From contig NZ_JAKGCU010000003.1 in the NCBI RefSeq assembly GCF_021556435.1, forward strand, positions 1 to 64,000: a stretch of DNA of 64,000 nt. Direction: 5' to 3'. Below are positions 27,716 to 36,887 of the stretch, piece by piece. Source of the stretch: Gordonia tangerina. Its GTDB lineage: Bacteria; Actinomycetota; Actinomycetes; Mycobacteriales; Mycobacteriaceae. A program made the position numbers and the translations under genes. Numbering within the stretch: position 1 is the first letter of the stretch; each line of letters begins with the position of its first letter. Under the pieces are notes generated by a model. The model saw only the letters and a list, made by a program, of their open reading frames with translations. It did not search any database and was not told the DNA's origin.

Positions 27716-28552
27716 TCAGGCCTCGACTATGCCCACGGCGGGTAGGAAGTAGCAGGTGCGCCCGGCATGGTCGGCGGTTCCGTAGACGGCCGACAAGACG
27801 GTGCCGTTGCCGGTCTGCACCGGTGCCAGGCGGACCCCGGACAGCAGTGGCAGCGCCTTGAGGATCGGTGCGTCGCTGATCGGCTCGAGATCGGCGAATC
27901 CGCCCTGCAGGGTGGCCACGTTGAACCAGGCGATCTGCATCTTGGCGTCGGTTGTGCCGGCCGATGCCGGGACAAAGGCATACGCGGTCTGACCGTCATC
28001 GACGAGGTTCAGCTTTGGCAGGGTGATCCCGAACAGTTCCTCGAGCGGGGTCAGGGGTTCGGATGCCAGGGGCCATGGCCCTGGGACCGCGCCGGCGCCG
28101 GCGGTGACCAGCCCCAGCGGGTTGTCGTCGGTGGGAGTGGTGCAGAACGGCGCCACCGACGGGGTGAGTGGCTGTATGCCGAGGGTGCGCAGGAGCGCCA
28201 TGGGGTCGGAGTCGGCGACCGGTGTCGCGGCACCGCGGACGGCGATCTGGTCGCTGGAGAGCTGGCCGACACTGGTCATGATGGCCTGCGCGGCGTCGAG
28301 TGCCATCCGGTCGACCCCGGCATCCTTCAGCAACCGCACGGCCGCCGCGAGTTCACTGTCGAACGGGATGTCGGGCAGCGTCAGGGAATTCGGCTCTACC
28401 AGTGGCGCGGCTGCTGCGGGGGTCGCCAGAGCCGGTACACACAGTCCGGCAGCAGCTGCGACGGCAACGCCGAGCGCACCCGCTCGCAGACGGTACGGGC
28501 GACGACGGCGGCGTGTCCGCGCGCCGGCTCCCACCATGTCGCTGCCCACCAT
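27716..28552 (-). CDS. Exported hypothetical protein, related to the next gene upstream
   Basis: 278 residues from ATG 28552 behind GGAGAG. The Arg-rich N-terminus (RTRRRRRPYRLR) and GALGVAVAAAAGLCVPALATPAAAA form a signal peptide cut near residue 48. The mature protein ends in a domain (KMQIAWFNVATLQGGFADLEP ... GVRLAPVQTGNGTVLSAVYGTADHAGRTCYFLPAVGIVEA) that clearly parallels the C-terminal domain of the protein at 28852-29715: same strand order, LVTAG, a W-N pair, and a final T-x-C-x-x-x-P-x-x-G. It contains two conserved Cys. Secreted protein family of Mycobacteriales with unknown function. Confidence 0.75.
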   Translation of the reverse strand: MVGSDMVGAGARTRRRRRPYRLRAGALGVAVAAAAGLCVPALATPAAAAPLVEPNSLTLPDIPFDSELAAAVRLLKDAGVDRMALDAAQAIMTSVGQLSSDQIAVRGAATPVADSDPMALLRTLGIQPLTPSVAPFCTTPTDDNPLGLVTAGAGAVPGPWPLASEPLTPLEELFGITLPKLNLVDDGQTAYAFVPASAGTTDAKMQIAWFNVATLQGGFADLEPISDAPILKALPLLSGVRLAPVQTGNGTVLSAVYGTADHAGRTCYFLPAVGIVEA

Positions 28553-28775
28553 GTTCTCTCCTTCAACGATGCACGCCGCCGGGTCTCACCGGCGGTGTTA
28601 CGAATGTGACAGATGTTGCTCAAGTTAAAAGAGAGCACGATTGACAGCGACGGAGCAAGTCGTGAGTCCGACCTGTGACATGGTCGCGATCATGGGGCGA
28701 TCATCTGGCGGAGCGGATCGAACCCGCAGGTGGTGGACGTGTGGCGGTGATCACATGGTCCGTTGGGCACTACGA

Positions 28776-28810
28776 CGACACCCCCGAGGACGTGAGTCCC
28801 GGGGGTGTCG
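28776..28810. terminator. Terminator hairpin downstream of the second exported protein
   Basis: CGACACCCCCG (28776-28786) pairs perfectly with CGGGGGTGTCG (28800-28810), 11 bp with a 13-base loop, about 40 bp after the stop of the gene at 28852 on the minus strand. The remaining part of 28553-28851 is otherwise non-coding; an AT-rich stretch near 28618-28640 may be the promoter of the gene at 28552. Confidence 0.7.
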
Positions 28811-28851
28811 AATGGTCGGGGTCGGTGACTATATGTGTCGCCGCCCGTGGG

Positions 28852-29715
28852 TCAGATGATGGCGAGGCCGATCGTCGGCACGATGGTGCAGCTGTTGATG
28901 CGTCCGTCGCTCTTGGTGGTGACGTCACCGTAGATCGTCGACACGATCCGACCCCTGCCGGTCTTGGCGATCCCGGTGAAGGTGCCCGGGCCGTCGGTCA
29001 CATTGATCTTCGGGTTGCGCTTGAGCGGCTGCTGGCCGGTTCGGCCGTTGTCGATGTTGAGCCAGGTCACCCACAGCTTGCGATCGGGGTTGTTGATGGC
29101 CGGGCCGGTGCCGAGACTGGTGTAGACGTAACCGGCCTCACCGCGCTTGGGCCCCGGCGCGGGCGCATCCTGCGGACCGGCGGTGACCAACGCCCGGCCC
29201 AGCGAGTTGCCGCCGTCGGGACTGCCGTTGCCCTCCATGCAGCCGAATCCCAGCGTCGGATAAAGAAATTCCTGGATCTTCGGTGCATTGGGTCCCTGTG
29301 GGATCTCGGGCTCGCCGGGTTTGCGTTCCGCGGCCAGATGTCGCTGCGCTGCCACCCGTCCCGGCTCGCCGAGGAAGTCGATCACGTCCTGCCAGATCTC
29401 TTTGACCTTCGGCGGCAGACCGGGGGCGGCCGCGAGGGCTTTGGCCTGGTCGAGAAGTTGCGGGCTGATCTTGCCGTCCGGCCCCTTGGTGGCGACAGCG
29501 CCGATGATGGCGGGGGCGAAGGCGCCGAGCGAGTCGAGGACGCGCTGATCGACCTTGGGCTGTGCGGGTGCCGGCGCGGCATCGGCGACGGCGGGTACGG
29601 CCAGCGAGGTCGCCGCGACGAGGCTCATCGCCGCAACCGTGATCCGGCGTGCCGGGCGGCCGGCGTGGCTACGGGTGCGGGAGGAGCGCGGGCTCAGGAG
29701 TGCAGGCAAACGCAC
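28852..29715 (-). CDS. Exported hypothetical protein, paralogue of the adjacent gene
   Basis: 287 residues from GTG 29715; GTG 29763 in the same frame is possible. Signal region RPARRITVAAMSLVAATSLAVPAVADA, cut near ADA-AP. The middle is helical (VDQRVLDSLGAFAPAIIGAVATKGPDGKISPQLLDQAKALAAAPGLPPKVKEIWQDVIDFL). The C-terminal domain starts at PTLGFGCMEGNGSPDGGNSLGRALVTAGP and ends TIYGDVTTKSDGRINSCTIVPTIGLAII, paralleling the neighbour's C-terminus. Two Cys probably form a disulfide. Both genes carry GAATGTGAC in the region upstream. No function known. Confidence 0.75.
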   Translation of the reverse strand: MRLPALLSPRSSRTRSHAGRPARRITVAAMSLVAATSLAVPAVADAAPAPAQPKVDQRVLDSLGAFAPAIIGAVATKGPDGKISPQLLDQAKALAAAPGLPPKVKEIWQDVIDFLGEPGRVAAQRHLAAERKPGEPEIPQGPNAPKIQEFLYPTLGFGCMEGNGSPDGGNSLGRALVTAGPQDAPAPGPKRGEAGYVYTSLGTGPAINNPDRKLWVTWLNIDNGRTGQQPLKRNPKINVTDGPGTFTGIAKTGRGRIVSTIYGDVTTKSDGRINSCTIVPTIGLAII

Positions 29716-29983
29716 TGTTTCCGGTCCAATCGGTCGTCGGTGCGGGCCGGTTGTGGCCTGCACTCCGCGGTCAGTGACGGACGACGCAGATCGCGTCGCG
29801 CGTCATTCTATGCACCCGCCGACGACGGGCACCGTCCAGGGAGCCTAACGCCAAAGAATGTGACCAATGGTGTTGTTGATGCAATTGTTACTGATGGGGT
29901 TCGCTGTGGCAACGGTCGTGTAGTCGTGGAGTTACTGGTTAGATCGAGCAGTGGCCAGACGACGAGAGAGGTGGCCGTTCATC

Positions 29984-31027
29984 GTGATCGGTGTCCACAG
30001 ACGCAGATACGTGACCAGGGCAGTCGCCGCAGTGGCAGCGGTGCTGACCGGTGCGACCGTGGTGGCCGGATGCGCCGACGACGCGGAGCCCGGCGCCGAG
30101 GTCACGTTGCTGACACACGATTCGTTCACCCTGCCGGATTCGGTGTTCGACACCTTCCGCCAGGAGACCGGATTGACCCTGAAGGTGGTCAAATCCGGAG
30201 ATGCCGGCCAGCTCGCCTCGACCGTGTCGCTGACCCCCGGATCGCCCAAAGCGGATGCGGTGTTCGGCATCGACAACACCTTTGCCTCGCGTCCGATCGA
30301 GGCGGGTGCGCTCGAGCCCTACCAGTCGCCGATGGCGGCCGGCGGCGCCGCCGATTACGCGCTGCCCGATTCCGACAACGAACTGACCGCGGTGGACCGT
30401 GGCGATGTCTGCCTCAACGTCGACGACGATTGGTATGCCTCACGCGGTGAGGAACCGCCGACGAGTCTGCGTGACCTGCGTGACCCGAAATACGCGTCGC
30501 AGGCCGCCTTGCTCGATCCCGGTACCTCGTCGCCCGGACTCGCCTTCCTGCTGACCACCATCGGGGTGTTTCCGCAGGGATGGCAGGACTACTGGAAGAC
30601 GGTGACCGCAGGCGGTGCGACCGTGGTCTCCGGTTGGGAGATCGCCTACAACCAGCTGTTCTCCGCCGGTGAGGCGCAAGGCGACAAACCCATCGTGCTG
30701 TCCTACGCATCGTCGCCGGCCGCCACCCCGGGGACCTCGGCGCTCCTCGACAGCTGCTGGCGGCAGGTCGAGTACGTCGGAATCCTCAAAGGGACCGACA
30801 ATCTCACCGGCGCGCGAAAACTGGTCGACTTCATGCTCTCGCCGACGGTGCAGGAGGCCCTGCCGTCATCGATGTATGTCTATCCGGTGCAGCAGGGGAC
30901 ACCGCTGCCCGACGGATGGGTCCAGCGGGCCCCGGTGCCGTCCTGGACTGTCAGCCTCCCACCTGCCTACGTCGCGCAGAATCGGGAGGCGTGGCTGCAG
31001 GAATGGCGCGACGCCGTCGGGCGGTGA
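29984..31027 (+). CDS. thiB: Thiamine-type ABC transporter substrate-binding lipoprotein
   Basis: 347 residues from GTG 29984, preceded by AGAGAGG; GTG 29951 is an alternative. Lipobox VVAGC follows a hydrophobic stretch, so the protein is lipid-anchored outside the membrane. The mature N-terminus (EVTLLTHDSFTLPDSVFDTFRQETGLTLKVVKSGDAGQLASTVSLTPGSPKADAVFGIDNTFASRPIEAGALEPYQSP) is typical of thiamine-binding proteins (ThiB/TbpA): H-D-S-F, G-x-D-N-T. Iron-binding relatives are the main alternative. No TPP riboswitch was seen upstream. First gene of a thiBPQ-Nudix operon with 4-bp overlaps. Confidence 0.85.
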   Translation: MIGVHRRRYVTRAVAAVAAVLTGATVVAGCADDAEPGAEVTLLTHDSFTLPDSVFDTFRQETGLTLKVVKSGDAGQLASTVSLTPGSPKADAVFGIDNTFASRPIEAGALEPYQSPMAAGGAADYALPDSDNELTAVDRGDVCLNVDDDWYASRGEEPPTSLRDLRDPKYASQAALLDPGTSSPGLAFLLTTIGVFPQGWQDYWKTVTAGGATVVSGWEIAYNQLFSAGEAQGDKPIVLSYASSPAATPGTSALLDSCWRQVEYVGILKGTDNLTGARKLVDFMLSPTVQEALPSSMYVYPVQQGTPLPDGWVQRAPVPSWTVSLPPAYVAQNREAWLQEWRDAVGR

Positions 31028-32628
31028 CGGGCCGGCGTCTGGGCGTGTTCGCGCTGAGGTTGGTGCCCGCGGCTTTCATCCTGGTGTTCTTCCTGTGGCC
31101 GCTCGGTGCGCTCGTGCGACGCGCGGTCGAGGTGCGTTCGGGCGAGGGTATCGGTGCCTTGCTGCGTCGCACCAACGCCGTGGACCTGTTGGGCTTCACC
31201 CTGTTTCAGGCTGCCGCGTCCACCGTGCTGGCGCTGGTGGTCGCTGCGCCGATGGTGTGGCTGATCGCCCGTATCGACATCCCCGGCTCGCTGTTGCTGA
31301 CGGTCGTGGTGACGGTGCCCTTCGTGTTGCCGACGGTCGTCGTCGGGGTCGCGTTCCGGGCTTTGCTCGATGGCCCGCTGGCCTTCGCTGACATCTCGTC
31401 GGGACTCTGGCCGATCCTGCTCGCCCACGCCTTCCTGAACGTCGCGGTGATCGCACGGGTGGTCGGGGCGGCGTGGCGGTCGGTGGACCCCCGGCTCGCC
31501 CAGGTCGCCCAGACGCTCGGCGCTTACCGGGCGCGCGCTTTCGTCGACGTGACCCTCCCACGCCTGCTCCCGGCGGTCGGCGCTGCCGCTGCGCTGGTCT
31601 TCCTGTTCTGTTCCACGAGCTTTGGGGTGATCATCATCCTGGGCAACGGGGAGATTCGCACTCTGGAGACCGAGATCTACACCCAGGCCGTCAGTTACTT
31701 CCGCATTCCGGAAGCGGTGACCCTGTCGATGCTGCAGATCGTCGTGGTGGTGGCCGCGCTGCTGCTGACCCGGCTGTTCACCGAGCCCGGCGGTTCGGGT
31801 CCCACCGCTGCGGCCGAGACCCGGGTACGGCCTCGGGGCAGGCAGTGGTTGCCGGTGTCCGCCGCTCTGGCGTGGGTCGCGGTGGTCCTGGTCGCGCCGC
31901 TGGCGGTCCTGGTGGTGCGTTCGGTACGCCCCGGAGCCGACGGGACCTGGACGCTGGCCGGCTACCGCGCGCTCAACGAATCGGTCAACGGCGTCACCCC
32001 GCTGGAATCGCTGCGCTACTCGTTGGTCACGGCCGCGCTCGCGATGGTGATCGCGCTGGTGGTCGGTCTCCTCGCCGCCATCGCGATGCATCGATCCACC
32101 GGGGCCTGGGCGGCAGCGGGGGGCGTCATTACTACCATTCCGCTCGGAATCAGCGCGGTGACACTGGGATTCGGCTATTTGATCGTGCTCGCGGCGTTGC
32201 CCCGGGAGGTGGCCGCATCGCCACTGGTCATCCCGTGCGTTCAGGCACTGATCGCCATCCCGGTGGTGGTACGGGTGGCGGTGCCCGCGCTCGAATCGGT
32301 GTCGTGGCGACTGCGGCAGGCCGCGATGACGCTCGGCGCGTCACCGCTGCGGGTGTTCTGGACCGTCGACCTGCCGATGATCGGACGGTCTCTGGGCGCG
32401 GCCGGCGGGTTCGCCTTCGTGATGGCGCTCGGGGAGTTCGGTGCGACGAGTTTCCTGGCGCGCGCCGACACCACCACGCTGCCGGTGCTGATCGGGTCCG
32501 CCCTGAACCGACCCGGCGCGGAGAATCTGGCCACCGCCATGGCAGCGTCCGTGGTACTGGTCGCCGTGACGACCCTGGCGGTGACGATCGTGGAGGCGCT
32601 GCGGCCGCGCCAGGGGGCGCTGCTCTGA
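31024..32628 (+). CDS. thiP: Thiamine-type ABC transporter permease, duplicated domain
   Basis: 534 residues from GTG 31024, overlapping the thiB stop as GTGA. About twelve membrane helices in two similar halves, each with a binding-protein-dependent permease EAA loop: first RSVDPRLAQVAQTLGAYRARAFVDVTLPRLLPAV, second ESVSWRLRQAAMTLGASPLRVFWTVDLPMIGRSL. The EAA loops contact the ATPase. This fused two-half permease is the normal ThiP or FbpB layout. Works with ThiB and ThiQ to import thiamine or a related compound. The N-terminus is short (FALRLVPAAFILVFFLWPLG). Confidence 0.88.
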   Translation: MTGRRLGVFALRLVPAAFILVFFLWPLGALVRRAVEVRSGEGIGALLRRTNAVDLLGFTLFQAAASTVLALVVAAPMVWLIARIDIPGSLLLTVVVTVPFVLPTVVVGVAFRALLDGPLAFADISSGLWPILLAHAFLNVAVIARVVGAAWRSVDPRLAQVAQTLGAYRARAFVDVTLPRLLPAVGAAAALVFLFCSTSFGVIIILGNGEIRTLETEIYTQAVSYFRIPEAVTLSMLQIVVVVAALLLTRLFTEPGGSGPTAAAETRVRPRGRQWLPVSAALAWVAVVLVAPLAVLVVRSVRPGADGTWTLAGYRALNESVNGVTPLESLRYSLVTAALAMVIALVVGLLAAIAMHRSTGAWAAAGGVITTIPLGISAVTLGFGYLIVLAALPREVAASPLVIPCVQALIAIPVVVRVAVPALESVSWRLRQAAMTLGASPLRVFWTVDLPMIGRSLGAAGGFAFVMALGEFGATSFLARADTTTLPVLIGSALNRPGAENLATAMAASVVLVAVTTLAVTIVEALRPRQGALL

Positions 32629-32645
32629 GATGGTGGATCGCTGAC

Positions 32646-33662
32646 ATGCTGGAACTCGACAATGTGGCAGTGCGGTACGGATCGACCACGGTGATCGACG
32701 AACTCACCTGGTCGACGGGCACCGGCGGATCGGTGGTGACCGCATTGCTGGGTCCCTCGGGGTGTGGCAAGTCCACGCTCATCCGGGCCATCGCCGGACT
32801 GGAGCCCCTGACAACGGGGCGGATCATGTTCGATGGCCAGGACCTGGCCGACACTCCGGCGCATCGGCGTGACTTCGGGGTGGTGTTCCAGGATGGGCAG
32901 CTCTTCGGCGGGCGCAGTGTGGCCGCCAACATCGCCTACGGGTTGCGGATGCGTCGATGGCCCCGTCCAGCAATCCGGGTGCGAGTTGAGGAGATGCTCG
33001 AACTGGTCCGTCTCAGCGGGTTCGGGGAGCGTCGCGTGGAGGAGCTCTCCGGGGGCCAGGCGCAACGTGTCGCGCTGGCCCGGGCGCTGGCACCCCGCCC
33101 GCGGCTGTTGTTGCTCGACGAGCCACTCGCCGCGCTCGACCGGTTGCTGCGTGACCGGTTGGCCACCGAGATCAGAGACATCGTCACGACCACCGCGACC
33201 CCGACGATCGTGGTCACCCACGATCACACCGAGGCCGCGCTGATGGCCGACTCGATCTCGGTGATGCGCAGTGGCGCGTTGGTGCAGACCGCCGCGCCGG
33301 CTGAGCTGTGGCTGAGCCCGAAGGACGAGTGGACGGCCCGGTTCCTCGGCGTGACCACCGTGCTGGCCGCCGAGGTCACCGACGGACGAGCGGTGACCTC
33401 GCTGGGGGAGGCCACCCTCGATCTCCCGGACGGACACGCGTCGTTGGGGCTACGGCCCGAGTCCGTGCGTGCCGTCGGTGTCGTCGGGGAGAGCCCGTCG
33501 TCCGGCGTAGTCGCGGCCGTAGCCGATCTGCCGGCCGGTCGCCGGCTGCGGGTGCAGGTGGGCCACATCGAACTCGATGCCATCACCTCGGATCGACTCG
33601 GCGTGGGCGACCGGGCCGCCCTCGAGCTGGTCGAAGAGCGGGTCGCGGTGATCGGCGAATGA
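32646..33662 (+). CDS. thiQ: Thiamine-type ABC transporter ATPase
   Basis: 338 residues, ATG 32646. Walker A LLGPSGCGKSTL, Q-loop GVVFQDGQLF, signature VEELSGGQAQRVALARALA, Walker B LLLLDEPLAALD, H-loop VTHDHTE. A C-terminal regulatory/TOBE-like domain of about 100 residues (LGLRPESVRAVGVVG ... GRRLRVQVGHIELDAI) follows. It is 17 bp after thiP and overlaps the Nudix gene by 3-4 bases. It couples ATP hydrolysis to import. The cargo is inferred from ThiB similarity. Confidence 0.88.
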   Translation: MLELDNVAVRYGSTTVIDELTWSTGTGGSVVTALLGPSGCGKSTLIRAIAGLEPLTTGRIMFDGQDLADTPAHRRDFGVVFQDGQLFGGRSVAANIAYGLRMRRWPRPAIRVRVEEMLELVRLSGFGERRVEELSGGQAQRVALARALAPRPRLLLLDEPLAALDRLLRDRLATEIRDIVTTTATPTIVVTHDHTEAALMADSISVMRSGALVQTAAPAELWLSPKDEWTARFLGVTTVLAAEVTDGRAVTSLGEATLDLPDGHASLGLRPESVRAVGVVGESPSSGVVAAVADLPAGRRLRVQVGHIELDAITSDRLGVGDRAALELVEERVAVIGE

Positions 33663-34063
33663 CCGGACACCGGATCGTGGTGGCCGGGGCGGTCCTGGAC
33701 CGTGATCGATTACTGCTGGCGCAGCGGCGCTATCCACCCGACCTGGCGGGCCTCTGGGAGCTACCGGGCGGCAAGGTCGAGGCGGGGGAGAGCCCCGCGG
33801 ACGCGCTGCGTCGAGAACTGCGTGAGGAGCTCGGGGTGACGATCGCGGTGGGCGCGGCGCTGCGCGAATCGGTCGCCTTGACCGGCGATCTCACGCTGGT
33901 CGCCCTGCGGGCGCGCATCGAGTGCGGCACCCCGCACCCCGCCGAACACGAGGCGCTGCGTTGGGTGGATGCGCCGGGCCTGCGACTGATGCACGACTCG
34001 GGTCGACTGGTACCCGCCGACAACGTGTGGGTGCCCGAACTGCTCGGCGACCTCGGCGGGTGA
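33659..34063 (+). CDS. Nudix hydrolase, MutT-like
   Basis: 134 residues, ATG 33659 overlapping the thiQ stop as ATGA. Intact Nudix box: GGKVEAGESPADALRRELREELGV (G-x5-E-x7-REUxEExGU). The start (IVVAGAVLDRDRLLLAQRRYPPDLAGLWELPGG) is the pattern of MutT-type 8-oxo-dGTPases, including WELPGG. Coupled to the thiamine operon, it could also clean up thiamine-related diphosphates; some Nudix proteins hydrolyse damaged thiamine diphosphates. The substrate is not provable from the sequence. Confidence 0.85.
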   Translation: MTGHRIVVAGAVLDRDRLLLAQRRYPPDLAGLWELPGGKVEAGESPADALRRELREELGVTIAVGAALRESVALTGDLTLVALRARIECGTPHPAEHEALRWVDAPGLRLMHDSGRLVPADNVWVPELLGDLGG

Positions 34064-34086
34064 GATGACATCGATGCGGGCCAGGC

Positions 34087-34524
34087 TCACCCGCGGTTCA
34101 GCTCCTCGGCCAGCATCACGATGATGCCGCTGGGCCCCCGCACGTAAGTGAGCCGATAGCTGTCCCCATAGGTCCCCACGCCGCGCAGCGGGTGGCACCC
34201 GTGGCGAGCGGCGATCTGCAGTGCTTCGTCGAGGTCATCGACCGAGAACGCGACGCGGTGCATACCGATCTCGTTCGGACGCGTGGGTGCGGTCTCGATC
34301 GCGTCGGGGTGGATGTATTCGAAGAGTTCGAGACGCCCCAGGCCGTCGGGTGTCTGCAACATGGCGATCCTGGCGTGGTTGCCGTCGAGGCCGACGGCCG
34401 TGTCGGTCCATTCGCCGCTGACCGTGTCGCGACCGAGCACCTCGAGTCCGAGGTCGGTGAAGAATGCGATGGCCGCGTCGAGGTCACGTACGGCGATGGC
34501 GACGTTCTCGAGTTTGATGCCCAT
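34087..34524 (-). CDS. VOC-family (glyoxalase/dioxygenase superfamily) protein
   Basis: 145 residues. Two paired betaalphabetabetabeta modules: LENVAIAVRDLDAAIAFFTDLGLEVLGRD and MHRVAFSVDDLDEALQIAARHGCHPL. Possible metal ligands are His83-like in IGMHRVAFSV and Glu in LELFEYI, with a C-terminal VRGPSGIIVMLAEE carrying the usual Glu. Similar to methylmalonyl-CoA epimerase or glyoxalase I-like proteins, but the reaction cannot be assigned. Single gene. Confidence 0.8.
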   Translation of the reverse strand: MGIKLENVAIAVRDLDAAIAFFTDLGLEVLGRDTVSGEWTDTAVGLDGNHARIAMLQTPDGLGRLELFEYIHPDAIETAPTRPNEIGMHRVAFSVDDLDEALQIAARHGCHPLRGVGTYGDSYRLTYVRGPSGIIVMLAEELNRG

Positions 34525-34551
34525 GCCCGGATCCTACGAGCGTCTCCCGTT

Positions 34552-34590
34552 GGTCCCTGAGGCGCGAGCTTGCGAGCGACACGAAGGGCC
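34552..34590. repeat. Intergenic repeat element, actinobacterial REP-like
   Basis: GGTCCCTGAGGCGCGAGCTTGCGAGCGACACGAAGGGCC-like sequence with imperfect outer dyad (GGTCCCT/AGGGCC) and inner dyad (CGCGAGC/GCGAGCG). From memory, very similar short palindromic elements recur between genes in Gordonia, Rhodococcus and relatives. Only one copy is in the window. Confidence 0.6.
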
Positions 34591-34601
34591 CTCGCACACC
34601 C

Positions 34602-34778
34602 TCAGGCCGCGCGCGCCCGCTTAAGGGCCTTGGTGAGCTGCTTCTTCGTCATCTGCGCACCGTCGAGTTTGCGCATCCGATGGACCACCACCGGGCACCG
34701 TACGCACCTGGTGGACTTGCGGCAGCATTTCTTCTTCGGCTTCAGTTCGGCGATGTCCGCCGGGTGGACCTTGCCCAT
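34602..34778 (-). CDS. Small Cys-rich basic protein, 58 aa
   Basis: ATG 34778 to TGA 34602. Starts MGKVHPADIAELKPKKKCCR and ends in KKQLTKALKRARAA. Four cysteines at residues 18, 19, 25 and 28 (CC-x5-C-x2-C) could bind zinc. About a third of the residues are Lys/Arg, so nucleic-acid binding is likely. No frame disruption, and Lys/Arg codons follow the genome's pattern. It sits just upstream of, and divergent from, typA. I do not know a named family for it, though similar short proteins exist in Mycobacteriales from memory. Confidence 0.72.
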   Translation of the reverse strand: MGKVHPADIAELKPKKKCCRKSTRCVRCPVVVHRMRKLDGAQMTKKQLTKALKRARAA

Positions 34779-34917
34779 GCGCCGGACATTAGCATGCCCT
34801 AACTTATCGGCCGACCCGGAGATGTGATCGCGATCTCAGCTTGTCGCCCGATACCCTGTACGCGTTGACTTGTCCACCGGTGATCGACCGGTCCCCATCG
34901 CAGTGAAAGAGAGCTCA

Positions 34918-36828
<1,911 letters not shown>

Positions 36829-36887
36829 CCGGCGCGTGTGCGCCCGGCGTCGATTCGCGCCGTGACGAGCTTGTGGGGGTGTTGTCG

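Noticed and set aside
28712-28728. tRNA-like T-arm on the minus strand (GCGG-GTTCGAT-CCGC)
   Set aside because: No matching acceptor stem, D-arm or anticodon arm can be placed within about 80 bases upstream, so it is a chance hairpin or at most a remnant.
29764-29983. TPP riboswitch in front of the thiamine-type transporter
   Set aside because: The conserved CTGAGA and the 3' core of the THI element are not present in the leader.
30916-31023. Upstream start for the thiP permease inside thiB
   Set aside because: Starts at 30916 or 31003 would overlap thiB by many codons; GTG 31024 gives the usual 4-bp GTGA overlap and a normal N-terminus.
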